Source: Thermoplasmata archaeon
GTDB lineage: Archaea > Thermoplasmatota > Thermoplasmata > GCA-020350865
Direction of reading: 5' to 3'
DNA length: 16,303 bases
Assembly (NCBI GenBank): GCA_020350865.1
Contig: CP070726.1
Coordinates: forward strand, 1,905,804 to 1,922,106
Positions 1 through 7,136 of this stretch are shown here, in pieces. Within the stretch, counting starts at the first letter, position 1; each line of letters starts with the position of its first letter. Under the pieces are notes generated by a model. That model was not told where the DNA came from. It did not search any database and saw only the letters and a program-made list of their open reading frames with translations. The position numbers and the translations under genes are program-made.

Positions 1-453
1 CAATCAGACATCAAGGAACTCGTTGATGCAACAGAGCTGCCCTTCATTGTCAAGGGCATCATGTCTGTTGAGGATGCCCAGCTTGCAGTGAATGTCGGAT
101 GTTCGGGTATCGATGTCTCGAATCACGGCGGCAGGGTGCTGGATTCCACAAGAGGGGTGGCAGATGTCCTGCCCGAAATAGCGAAAGCTGTAGAGGGGAA
201 AGTAACGATCACAGCAGGGGGCGGGGTGAGGACCGGATTCGATGTATTGAAGATGCTGGCATTGGGTGCCAATGCCGTACTCATCGGAAGGGACATCGTC
301 AGGGCTGCCATCGGCGGTGGGAGGGAAGGAGTGAGGCTTCACTTCGAATATATAAAGAGTGATCTAAGAAGGGCCATGATAATGACAAGCTGCAACAATG
401 TTTCGGAAATTGATGATAAAATTATTGATAGCCCGGGAAGCGGAACCCTATGA
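1..453 (+). CDS. FMN-dependent alpha-hydroxy acid oxidase/dehydrogenase, C-terminal part (5'-truncated by window edge)
   Basis: The open frame runs from base 1, so the true start lies outside; 150 C-terminal residues of a family usually 340-390 long are visible. The family oxidises L-2-hydroxyacids (lactate, glycolate and relatives) to 2-oxoacids with FMN in a TIM barrel. Visible signatures: the strand with Lys (FIVKGI, fragment residue 18), the active-site SNHGGR (residues 40-45, with catalytic base His42 and substrate-carboxylate Arg45), then GGGVRTG and LALGANAVLIGR for FMN phosphate binding. The usual DGG(I/V)R motif reads GGGVR here, so Gly73 replaces the common Asp. The SNHGGR motif argues against type 2 isopentenyl-diphosphate isomerase, which shares the fold. 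The stop overlaps the next start in an ATGA, so it is probably cotranscribed and translationally coupled with sdhA. The substrate cannot be told from this fragment. Confidence 0.88.
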   Translation, partial: QSDIKELVDATELPFIVKGIMSVEDAQLAVNVGCSGIDVSNHGGRVLDSTRGVADVLPEIAKAVEGKVTITAGGGVRTGFDVLKMLALGANAVLIGRDIVRAAIGGGREGVRLHFEYIKSDLRRAMIMTSCNNVSEIDDKIIDSPGSGTL

Positions 454-2159
454 CCGATAGCACGATTCACACGCACGATGTGATCATCATCGGCGGGGGT
501 CTCACAGGCCTCCGGGCGGCACTTGAGGTGTTTGGCAAAGGATTGGACGTGGCTGTAATATCCAAGGTTCACCCTCTGCGGTCCCACTCAGTGGCGGCTC
601 AGGGAGGCATCAATGCGGCATTGGGTAATGCGGTTGGTGCCACACAAGACACCTGGGAGAACCATGCTTTCGACACTGTAAAGGGTTCAGACTATCTCGC
701 TGACCAGGATGCTGTGGATGTTCTCTGCCGGGAGGCCCCCCGGGCAGTGATGGAACTTGAGCACATGGGCACCGTGTTTTCACGAATGGAGAACGGAAGG
801 ATCGCCCAGCGCCCTTTCGGGGGTGCGGGATTCCCAAGGACGTGCTATGCAGCGGACCGTACCGGCCACAACCTGCTGCATACACTCTACGAACAGGCGA
901 CGTCCAGAGATATAACATATCATGAGGAGTTCTTTGTGACATCGCTTGTTGTCAAGAATGGCAGATGCGTGGGAGCCACCGCCTTTGATATCGCCCAAGG
1001 CACATTCCACGGCTTTGCATCAAAAGCCACACTCCTGGCCACAGGTGGATACGGCCGGATTTACTCCCGCTCCACAAATGCTCTGATCAACACAGGCGAC
1101 GGTACAACTCTGGCATATAAGGCAGGAGTGCCCCTGAAGGACATGGAGTTCGTGCAGTTCCATCCCACTACACTGTACGGTTCCAATATACTCATTACAG
1201 AAGGGGCAAGGGGGGAAGGAGGGCGGCTATTCAACAGCAAAGGTGAACGTTTTATGAAACATTATGCTCCCAAAGCTGTGGACCTTGCACCCAGGGACAT
1301 CGTTGCCAGGGCAATACAAAAGGAGGTGGATGAGGGCAGGGGTTTTGAGAACGAGTATGTTCACCTGGATTTGACCCATTTAGGTGCAGACAAGATCAAC
1401 GAGCTGCTGCCAGGGATAAGAAAAATAGCCATGGATTTTGCTGGTGTTGATCCCATAGAAGCGCCCATTCCTGTCCAGCCGGGGCAGCACTATTCAATGG
1501 GCGGAGTGGCCTCGAGCTGGGACTGCTCCACTCCCATGCCAGGACTCTTTGCTGCCGGTGAATGTTCATGCCCAAGCGTGCACGGTGCCAATAGGCTTGG
1601 AGGAAACTCTCTATTAGAGACAGTGGTATTCGGGAAAATAGCAGGAGAGTCAATGGCCAGGATAGTACAAGAGGAAAAGAAGTTCTCTACCGAGTCTGTA
1701 AAGGGGATGATGGAAGGGGAGGAAAAACGAATTCAAGGGCTGCTCTCCCGCCATGAAGGCGAGCACATGCCCAGAATACGAGATGAGATGAAAAAGACCA
1801 TGTTCAGTCATTTCGGGATCTTCAGAGAGGAGAAAACAATGAAGGAGGGACTCGAGAAGATAAGGTCTCTAAAGGCACGTTTTGCCAATGTATACATTTC
1901 AAATAAGGGTAATGTCTTCAACCAGTCACTTGTCAATCTCCTCGAACTTGAGGGAATGCTGCTTATTGCCGAAACTGTTGCACTTGGAGCACTGCTGCGC
2001 AGGGAAAGCAGGGGTTCCCATGCAAGAACCGATTTTCCCTTGCGGGATGACGGACATTTTCTCAGACATACCATGGCCTACAATCGTGCGGGAACAGTTG
2101 AGATCGAATATAGACCAGTTAATCTGGGTAGATTCGAAGTTAAGGAGCGTGTGTACTGA
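450..2159 (+). CDS. sdhA: Succinate dehydrogenase / fumarate reductase flavoprotein subunit
   Basis: This is a 569-residue FAD subunit that interconverts succinate and fumarate; E. coli homologues have about 590-600 residues. The N-terminal dinucleotide-binding motif GGGLTG is at residues 15-20. The RSHSVAAQGG motif supplies the His that carries covalent FAD (His46). Active-site residues are all present: His238 in FHPT, Thr250-Glu251, Arg282 in the PRD motif, His347 in HYSMGG and Arg382 in the HGANRLGGNS motif. The start overlaps the hydroxyacid oxidase stop by four bases, and the stop overlaps the sdhB start by one base (TGATG), typical of coupled operon genes. The sequence cannot say whether succinate oxidation or fumarate reduction dominates. 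The adjacent aspartase-like gene and missing anchor genes make fumarate reduction a reasonable inference. Confidence 0.96.
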   Translation: MTDSTIHTHDVIIIGGGLTGLRAALEVFGKGLDVAVISKVHPLRSHSVAAQGGINAALGNAVGATQDTWENHAFDTVKGSDYLADQDAVDVLCREAPRAVMELEHMGTVFSRMENGRIAQRPFGGAGFPRTCYAADRTGHNLLHTLYEQATSRDITYHEEFFVTSLVVKNGRCVGATAFDIAQGTFHGFASKATLLATGGYGRIYSRSTNALINTGDGTTLAYKAGVPLKDMEFVQFHPTTLYGSNILITEGARGEGGRLFNSKGERFMKHYAPKAVDLAPRDIVARAIQKEVDEGRGFENEYVHLDLTHLGADKINELLPGIRKIAMDFAGVDPIEAPIPVQPGQHYSMGGVASSWDCSTPMPGLFAAGECSCPSVHGANRLGGNSLLETVVFGKIAGESMARIVQEEKKFSTESVKGMMEGEEKRIQGLLSRHEGEHMPRIRDEMKKTMFSHFGIFREEKTMKEGLEKIRSLKARFANVYISNKGNVFNQSLVNLLELEGMLLIAETVALGALLRRESRGSHARTDFPLRDDGHFLRHTMAYNRAGTVEIEYRPVNLGRFEVKERVY

Positions 2160-2944
2160 TGAGACTCAAGGTATTGCGCTTCGATCCTGCAACCAAACAG
2201 TCAAAGTACGAGACTTTTGGGGTCAAGACGCGGTCCGGCATGACAGTCCTTGAAGCCCTGTTCTATGCGAGGGAGGAATACGATGATTCCTTGGCATTCC
2301 GCTACTCGTGTCGCGGTGCTGTGTGCGGCATCTGTGCTGTGCGGATCAACAAGGTGCCCAGGCTTGCCTGCAGGACGCAGGTCTCCTCCCTTCTTGAGGG
2401 GTCACTTACAATGAAGCTCAAGCCTTACCCGGCAATCGAAAATAAGGAAGAGTGGGACCAAAAGGAAGTTGTGCTTGTGGAGCCGATACCCCATTTGCCT
2501 GTGATAAAGGACCTCGTGGTGGACAGGACCCGATTCTTCCATTACTATCGCTCAATCGAGCCGGTATTCAAGCCAAGGGATCAGCATCCACAGATGGAGA
2601 GGCTCATGAAGCCATCCTCGGCAAGAGAGCTGGAAAAATACACCAACTGCATCCTGTGTGCAGCCTGCGTTGGTGCGTGTCCCGTTAATGGTGCAATGAG
2701 GGATTATCTCGGGCCTGCAATCCTTGCCAAACTCTACAGGTTCTACATTGACCCAAGGGAGGGTTATGACGATTCCAGATTATTAATTGCCAATAAACCA
2801 AATGGCTGGTGGGGCTGCCAGTTCCATGCAAACTGCAAACGCGTATGTCCCAAGGACGTTCCCCCGAACATAGCCATAGGGAAGGCTAGGAAGAAGCTCA
2901 AGGAACTGAACAAGGTTCCCCCTGAAATTGAACAAAAGGAGTGA
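2159..2944 (+). CDS. sdhB: Succinate dehydrogenase / fumarate reductase iron-sulfur subunit
   Basis: This 261-residue electron-transfer subunit carries three clusters. The plant-type [2Fe-2S] ligands are Cys51, Cys56, Cys59 and Cys71. The [4Fe-4S] motif CxxCxxCxxxCP is Cys164, 167, 170 and 174. The third motif, C-x5-C-x3-CP (Cys220, 226, 230), has the spacing of a [3Fe-4S] site. Length and layout match ordinary SdhB/FrdB. The long C-terminal CCG domain of methanogen thiol:fumarate reductase TfrB is absent, so a CoM/CoB heterodisulfide-coupled enzyme is unlikely. AAGGAG lies at 2142-2147, before the start. No gene for a heme- or quinone-binding anchor (SdhC/D) follows; the next gene is a lyase. 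The physiological electron partner is therefore unknown from this window. Confidence 0.95.
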   Translation: MRLKVLRFDPATKQSKYETFGVKTRSGMTVLEALFYAREEYDDSLAFRYSCRGAVCGICAVRINKVPRLACRTQVSSLLEGSLTMKLKPYPAIENKEEWDQKEVVLVEPIPHLPVIKDLVVDRTRFFHYYRSIEPVFKPRDQHPQMERLMKPSSARELEKYTNCILCAACVGACPVNGAMRDYLGPAILAKLYRFYIDPREGYDDSRLLIANKPNGWWGCQFHANCKRVCPKDVPPNIAIGKARKKLKELNKVPPEIEQKE

Positions 2945-2949
2945 TGGCA

Positions 2950-4338
2950 ATGAGCCGGATTGAGAAGGACTACCTGGGTGAAATCGAACTGCCCGATGAG
3001 GTATATTACGGTGTGCAGACCGCAAGGGCCCTTGAAAACTTTCAAGTTAGCGGAATAACGGAGAGACCAGAATTGATCAGAGCCTATATTCTTGTGAAAA
3101 AGGCAGCGGCCCTTACAAATATGGAACTGGGTCTGCTGGATGAAAAAAGGGGTAATGCCATAATTAAAGCCGCCGATGAGGTGCTTGCCGGAAAATTCCA
3201 GGATCAATTCCCTGTGGATGTGTTTCAGGCAGGGGCAGGTACTTCGTTCAATATGAATGTCAACGAGGTGCTGGCAAACAGGGCCTTGGAGCTTCTAGGC
3301 CACAAAAAAGGTGAATACGATGTTTTATCCCCCAACGACCAAGTCAACATGGCCCAGTCAACAAATGATACCTTCCCAACTGCATCCCACATCGCTGTTA
3401 TCATGGCCGTGGATGAGCTTCAAAGTGTGCTCTCGGATTTGAGTGGCTCATTCAGAAAAAAAGGGGACGAATTCGGCTCCATTCCGAAATCGGGGCGCAC
3501 CCATCTCATGGATGCCACACCACTCTATTTAGGTGATGAATTCTCAGCATACGCAAAAGCTGTCGATAGAGCGGCTGGGCGTATAAAGCAGCGCAGGGAT
3601 GACCTGCTTGAACTGCCCATAGGCGGCACCGCAGTTGGGACCGGAGCCAACGCCCACCCCCGGTTTAGGGATACTGTTATGGCAAAACTATGTGAATTAT
3701 GCACATTGGATTTCATTCCTCCAAGGGACACCTTTGAGGCATTGCAGAGCAGAGTGCAGCTGGCTGCATTATCGGGTGCATTAAGGGAACTGGCACTAGA
3801 GCTGACAAGGATTGCAAACGACATCAGATTGCTGGCCTCAGGCCCTACAACAGGTCTTGCCGAAATCAAGCTACCGGCGGTCCAACCCGGCTCTTCCATC
3901 ATGCCGGGTAAGATCAACCCCGTCATGGCGGAATGTCTGAACATGGTGGCCTTCCAGGTTATAGGCAATGATACTGCGGTTGCGTATGCTGCCCAGGCAG
4001 GCCAACTCGACTTGAACGTTATGACCCCTGTCATGACCCATAACATTCTCCAATCCATTACCATACTGACAAACTTTCTGCCTGCATTTACCTATCGGTG
4101 GGTAAACTGCATCGAAGCTGACGAAAAGAGGTGCAGGGACTATCTCGAACTGAATCCTTCCATGGCCACCCTCCTTACACCCAAAATCGGCTTCCTTGAG
4201 GCGGCGAAGCTCGCAAAGGAGGCTTATGAGCGGCGTATTTCAGTCCCTAAGCTGGCTGTGGAAAAGGGATTGATCACTGAAAAAGAAGCTGAGGAGATCT
4301 TCAATCCCAATAAGGTTGCGCAAAGCAAATACAAATAA
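2950..4338 (+). CDS. aspA: Aspartate ammonia-lyase (aspartase/fumarase superfamily; class II fumarase is the alternative)
   Basis: A 462-residue member of the aspartase/fumarase superfamily, which eliminates ammonia from aspartate (or water from malate) to give fumarate. Superfamily signatures: GTSFNMN (Thr98-Ser99), STND, GRTHLMDATP (His185) and the mobile loop GSSIMPGKINP at 314-324, whose first Ser (Ser315) is the catalytic base. The GTSxNMN motif, PVDVFQAGAGTS and GKINPVMAE followed by FQVIGND match Bacillus-type aspartase; class II fumarases usually have SGTQ(S/T)NMN. I chose ATG 2950 because GGAGTGA (2938-2944) lies five bases before it. GTG 2941 and ATG 2944, in frame, are alternatives overlapping the sdhB stop. 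Product fumarate is the SdhAB substrate, which supports the placement. Family assignment is firm; aspartase over fumarase is about 75-80% likely. Confidence 0.85.
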   Translation: MSRIEKDYLGEIELPDEVYYGVQTARALENFQVSGITERPELIRAYILVKKAAALTNMELGLLDEKRGNAIIKAADEVLAGKFQDQFPVDVFQAGAGTSFNMNVNEVLANRALELLGHKKGEYDVLSPNDQVNMAQSTNDTFPTASHIAVIMAVDELQSVLSDLSGSFRKKGDEFGSIPKSGRTHLMDATPLYLGDEFSAYAKAVDRAAGRIKQRRDDLLELPIGGTAVGTGANAHPRFRDTVMAKLCELCTLDFIPPRDTFEALQSRVQLAALSGALRELALELTRIANDIRLLASGPTTGLAEIKLPAVQPGSSIMPGKINPVMAECLNMVAFQVIGNDTAVAYAAQAGQLDLNVMTPVMTHNILQSITILTNFLPAFTYRWVNCIEADEKRCRDYLELNPSMATLLTPKIGFLEAAKLAKEAYERRISVPKLAVEKGLITEKEAEEIFNPNKVAQSKYK

Positions 4339-4396
4339 TAGATACGCCATCACACAATCTATCTGGTTTGAAGTTAAAAAAAATGGGGTGATGCAC

Positions 4397-5779
4397 ATGC
4401 CACAAGAAATCGGTGGAGAGGATAAGAGGGCCTTTGATTGGGGCCTTTATCCATTAGCAGAGAATTTTCTTAGAACCCAGGTGAATGATTTTCTATGGAG
4501 CCTGCCCTACACCCGCAAGCTGGTTAGAGCCATCCAGACCCAAACCGCCACCAGGTTCATCGATTGGATAGACCATATGGTACTCCCCGAGATGAGTGTG
4601 AGAAGGGAGAAACTCGAGGAAATAGGATACAGTGAGGAAAAGGATATAGAGGCAAAAGAGGGCGATTGCGTGTTTCTTCATAAAAACAGCACGTTCTTCC
4701 CCCTCATCATCCGATCCGGAGGTATCACCGAACTATCAATAAAACCTGAGGAGGTATCCAACCTAAAGATGAAGATGGATATCAAAGAAGAGATTGCAGG
4801 AACGCAATTCGGGTCGTACCGTACCCTTCAAATGGCAAAGAATGAGAAATGTGTACTCAATGCTGTAGAGAGGAGAGGTTACGACGGGTTTGTGGTGAAA
4901 GAGGATGGCGACGCTCTTGCGTACGAGAAAGCATTGCGATCCATGATTGGCAGAAACCGCGGATACTTCCATGATGAGGACGGATTCAGGGAACTCGAGG
5001 AAATCATACAAGAAGCGTTGAAAAACCTCAATCCGCACAGGCTGGCTGATGCATTTTTCAGGGCGGAAAGACAATACTGGCTGCAAAAAAACAGGGCAGG
5101 GCAGACGCAGAAGGAAAGGCAGGACAACTTCGGACTCGGGCTGGGGAATCATGACCATCACGCTTTCCGCTCCTCCAGAAAAAATATCAATCACCTCATC
5201 GAGATACTCGAGCAATTGGGTCTTAAACCAAGAGAGGCTTTCTATGCGGGAAAGCAGGCAGGGTGGGGAGCGCAGGTCATGGCAAGTAACAAATCTCAGG
5301 TGGTGGTGTTCGCTGATGTGGACCTGTACCCCGAAGAGAGGGATATGGATTTCGGCCACAAGGGACTCAAACCAGGAGATGAGTTGGGCACAATTGGCAT
5401 GTGGGTAGGTCTCCATGGTGAGAGCGTTCTTTCTTCCGGTATTCACCATCTTGCAGTGGCTTGCGATTTTCGTAGGATGGAAAAAGATCTTCCAAGAATC
5501 GGTATCTTCAGCATGCCCCCCTTCTCCGAATTCCCCTTTCTCAGGCAGGCATTCACCCAGGGGGGGTTTTGGAACGTGAGCACGGAGAGGGCTGGGGCAC
5601 TGCACAAATCAGGTTTGATCACCGAGAAGGAACTCACAAGATTCCTGAGGGGGTCTGCCATAGGCAGTCATATGGAGATCATCGAAAGAAGCCAGGGTTT
5701 TGCTGGTTTCAACCAGGATTCTGTGAGTGTTATTATCAAGGCAACAGACCCGAGAAAGGGAATTGCCAGGAGTGCCTGA
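4397..5779 (+). CDS. Uncharacterised 460-residue protein, possible VOC-like (dioxygenase-type) metalloprotein
   Basis: I do not recognise a characterised enzyme. The start ATG 4397 is preceded by GGGGTGAT (4385-4392); the open frame extends upstream into aspA but without a comparable ribosome site. Residues about 1-230 are soluble, mixed and acidic. The conserved-looking C-terminal half opens with a His-rich NHDHHAFRSS (251-260), followed by AGWGAQVM, FADVDLYPEE, GLHGES (His340), GIHHLAV (His350-351) and GSHMEIIER (His425, Glu427). A His...His...Glu set spaced like this recalls vicinal-oxygen-chelate enzymes, including the 2-oxoadipate dioxygenase (DUF1338/HglS) group; that is inference from motif layout only. 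It lies 58 bases after aspA on the same strand with no clear TATA box between, so it is probably the last gene of the same transcript. No signal peptide or membrane segment is evident. Confidence 0.85.
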   Translation: MPQEIGGEDKRAFDWGLYPLAENFLRTQVNDFLWSLPYTRKLVRAIQTQTATRFIDWIDHMVLPEMSVRREKLEEIGYSEEKDIEAKEGDCVFLHKNSTFFPLIIRSGGITELSIKPEEVSNLKMKMDIKEEIAGTQFGSYRTLQMAKNEKCVLNAVERRGYDGFVVKEDGDALAYEKALRSMIGRNRGYFHDEDGFRELEEIIQEALKNLNPHRLADAFFRAERQYWLQKNRAGQTQKERQDNFGLGLGNHDHHAFRSSRKNINHLIEILEQLGLKPREAFYAGKQAGWGAQVMASNKSQVVVFADVDLYPEERDMDFGHKGLKPGDELGTIGMWVGLHGESVLSSGIHHLAVACDFRRMEKDLPRIGIFSMPPFSEFPFLRQAFTQGGFWNVSTERAGALHKSGLITEKELTRFLRGSAIGSHMEIIERSQGFAGFNQDSVSVIIKATDPRKGIARSA

Positions 5780-5800
5780 TTAGACAGGCTTCAAGCTCGC

Positions 5801-7051
5801 CTATACCCCGTCTGCAACGTGAGACTCCTCTTCGTACGTGCTTTCCAGTTCCTCTTTAACTACTTCTGCGAGACGTTTGATACCTTCCCTGATGACCTCA
5901 TCCTCGGAATAAGAAAAATTCAAGCGCATGGAATTGTAATGTCTTCCGTCCGCATAGAAGGCATCTCCAACCACATAGGCAATCTTTTTTGCCACCGCTT
6001 TTTGGAACATGAGTCTGGTGTTGACTTTCTTGGGAAGGGTGACCCATAGAAACATACCGCCGGCAGGATGGGTCCATTTTGCTCCTTCCGGGAAATACTC
6101 CTCCAAGGCCGAAAGCATCACATCGCGTTTTCTTTTGTACAGCTCCCTTATCTTCTTCACCTGGTTGTCAAGATAGCCTCCTGCAATGTATTCGTAAGCA
6201 ACATACTGGGAAAAGATGTTGGTACATAGGTCTGAGGATTGCTTTCGAAGTGAAAACCTGTTGATGATCTCCTCTGATGCGATCACCCAGCCCAGCCTGA
6301 AGCCCGGTGCCAATATCTTGGAGAAGGTACTGATATAGATGACTCGCCCTTTGGTATCGAAGGATTTGATCGGTGGGACCCGTTCCCCTTCGTAGATGAG
6401 TTCGCCGTAGGGATCGTCTTCGATTATTACAAAATCGTATTCCGATGCCACCTCCAGCAGCTCTTTTCTGTGCTCAGCCGACATTGTCACCCCCGAGGGA
6501 TTCTGAAAGGTTGGGACGGTGTATATGAACTTGGGCAGTATACCCGTTCTGTGAAGCCTTTTTAGGTTTCTTCGCAGGGATTCGATATCGATACCTTCCT
6601 CAGTTCCGGGTATGGCTTCGCAGTTCGCCTCGAACGCATGAAAGGCCTGAATGGCTCCGAGGTATGTGGGGGCCCCTGCAATATATGTATCCCCTGGCTC
6701 CAAAAAGGAGTAACCGCAGAAGGAGAGGGCCTGCTGGGCACCGTTGGTGATGAGCATCTCGTGCGGTGCGCAGTCAATATTCTTCCTCTCTTTCATCCTC
6801 TTTACCAATTCAGCTTTGAGCTGGGGCAGACCTTCTGTTGTGCCGTACTGGAGGGCGCTTTCGATATTGTCCGAAAATACCTTTCCAATACACTCACGAA
6901 TGACCTCCACCGGAAATGCCTGCGGATTTGGTAGGCCACCCCCAAGAGAGATGACTCCCGGCATCCGGCTGAACTTGAGCAGCTCGCGTATCTCCGAGGC
7001 CTTGAGCGATTTGGCCCTCTTTGTGAACAATCTATCCAGATTTACCACCAT
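5801..7051 (-). CDS. PLP-dependent class I/II aminotransferase, LysN / kynurenine-aminotransferase-like
   Basis: This is a 416-residue fold-type I aminotransferase. The N-terminus (KASEIRELLKF, then PGVISLGGGLPNP at about 31-43) is characteristic of the LysN/KAT-II/archaeal multi-substrate group. That group transfers amino groups between 2-oxoglutarate and aromatic, branched-chain or 2-aminoadipate substrates. Other marks are QNPSGV, the cofactor Asp in EDDPYGELIYEG, the Schiff-base Lys245 in STFSKILAPGFRLGW, and RLNFSY near the C-terminus with the carboxylate-binding Arg. The start at 7051 is chosen because GGAGGT (7060-7065 on the plus strand) sits eight bases upstream; a ten-codon N-terminal extension to 7081 has no such support. 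It converges with the preceding operon, with 21 bases between stops. Exact amino acid specificity cannot be read from sequence. Confidence 0.92.
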   Translation of the reverse strand: MVVNLDRLFTKRAKSLKASEIRELLKFSRMPGVISLGGGLPNPQAFPVEVIRECIGKVFSDNIESALQYGTTEGLPQLKAELVKRMKERKNIDCAPHEMLITNGAQQALSFCGYSFLEPGDTYIAGAPTYLGAIQAFHAFEANCEAIPGTEEGIDIESLRRNLKRLHRTGILPKFIYTVPTFQNPSGVTMSAEHRKELLEVASEYDFVIIEDDPYGELIYEGERVPPIKSFDTKGRVIYISTFSKILAPGFRLGWVIASEEIINRFSLRKQSSDLCTNIFSQYVAYEYIAGGYLDNQVKKIRELYKRKRDVMLSALEEYFPEGAKWTHPAGGMFLWVTLPKKVNTRLMFQKAVAKKIAYVVGDAFYADGRHYNSMRLNFSYSEDEVIREGIKRLAEVVKEELESTYEEESHVADGV

Positions 7052-7087
7052 GATAACATACCTCCGTGCCGGTGCATGCATTCATTA

Positions 7088-7097
7088 TTATTAATAT
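7088..7097 (-). promoter_or_regulatory. Probable TATA box of the aminotransferase gene
   Basis: An A/T-only stretch AATATTAATA on the minus strand lies about 41 bases before the chosen start. It would place the transcript start just upstream of the GGAGGT ribosome site. It suggests transcription independent of the ABC permease gene, whose stop is 86 bases upstream. This is a composition-based call. Confidence 0.4.
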
Positions 7098-7136
7098 TAT
7101 CCAAGAATCCCTAGCCGAACGCACTTTACGCATCCG

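Noticed and set aside
3525..4064. A 179-codon minus-strand frame
   Set aside because: It is antisense to the lyase gene across its catalytic-loop region and is a codon-bias shadow.
2950..4338. Class II fumarase (fumC) as the primary name for the lyase
   Set aside because: The GTSxNMN motif and the text around GKINP match aspartase better than the SGTQ(S/T)NMN of fumarases. Kept as the alternative.
4316..4396. Upstream extension of the 460-residue protein into the lyase gene
   Set aside because: It would overlap the lyase C-terminus by 23 bases. GGGGTGAT directly before ATG 4397 gives a far better start.
4763..5605. A 280-codon open frame on the minus strand
   Set aside because: It lies wholly antisense to the 460-residue protein whose motifs, ribosome site and operon position are convincing. 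The translated product has no recognisable domain.
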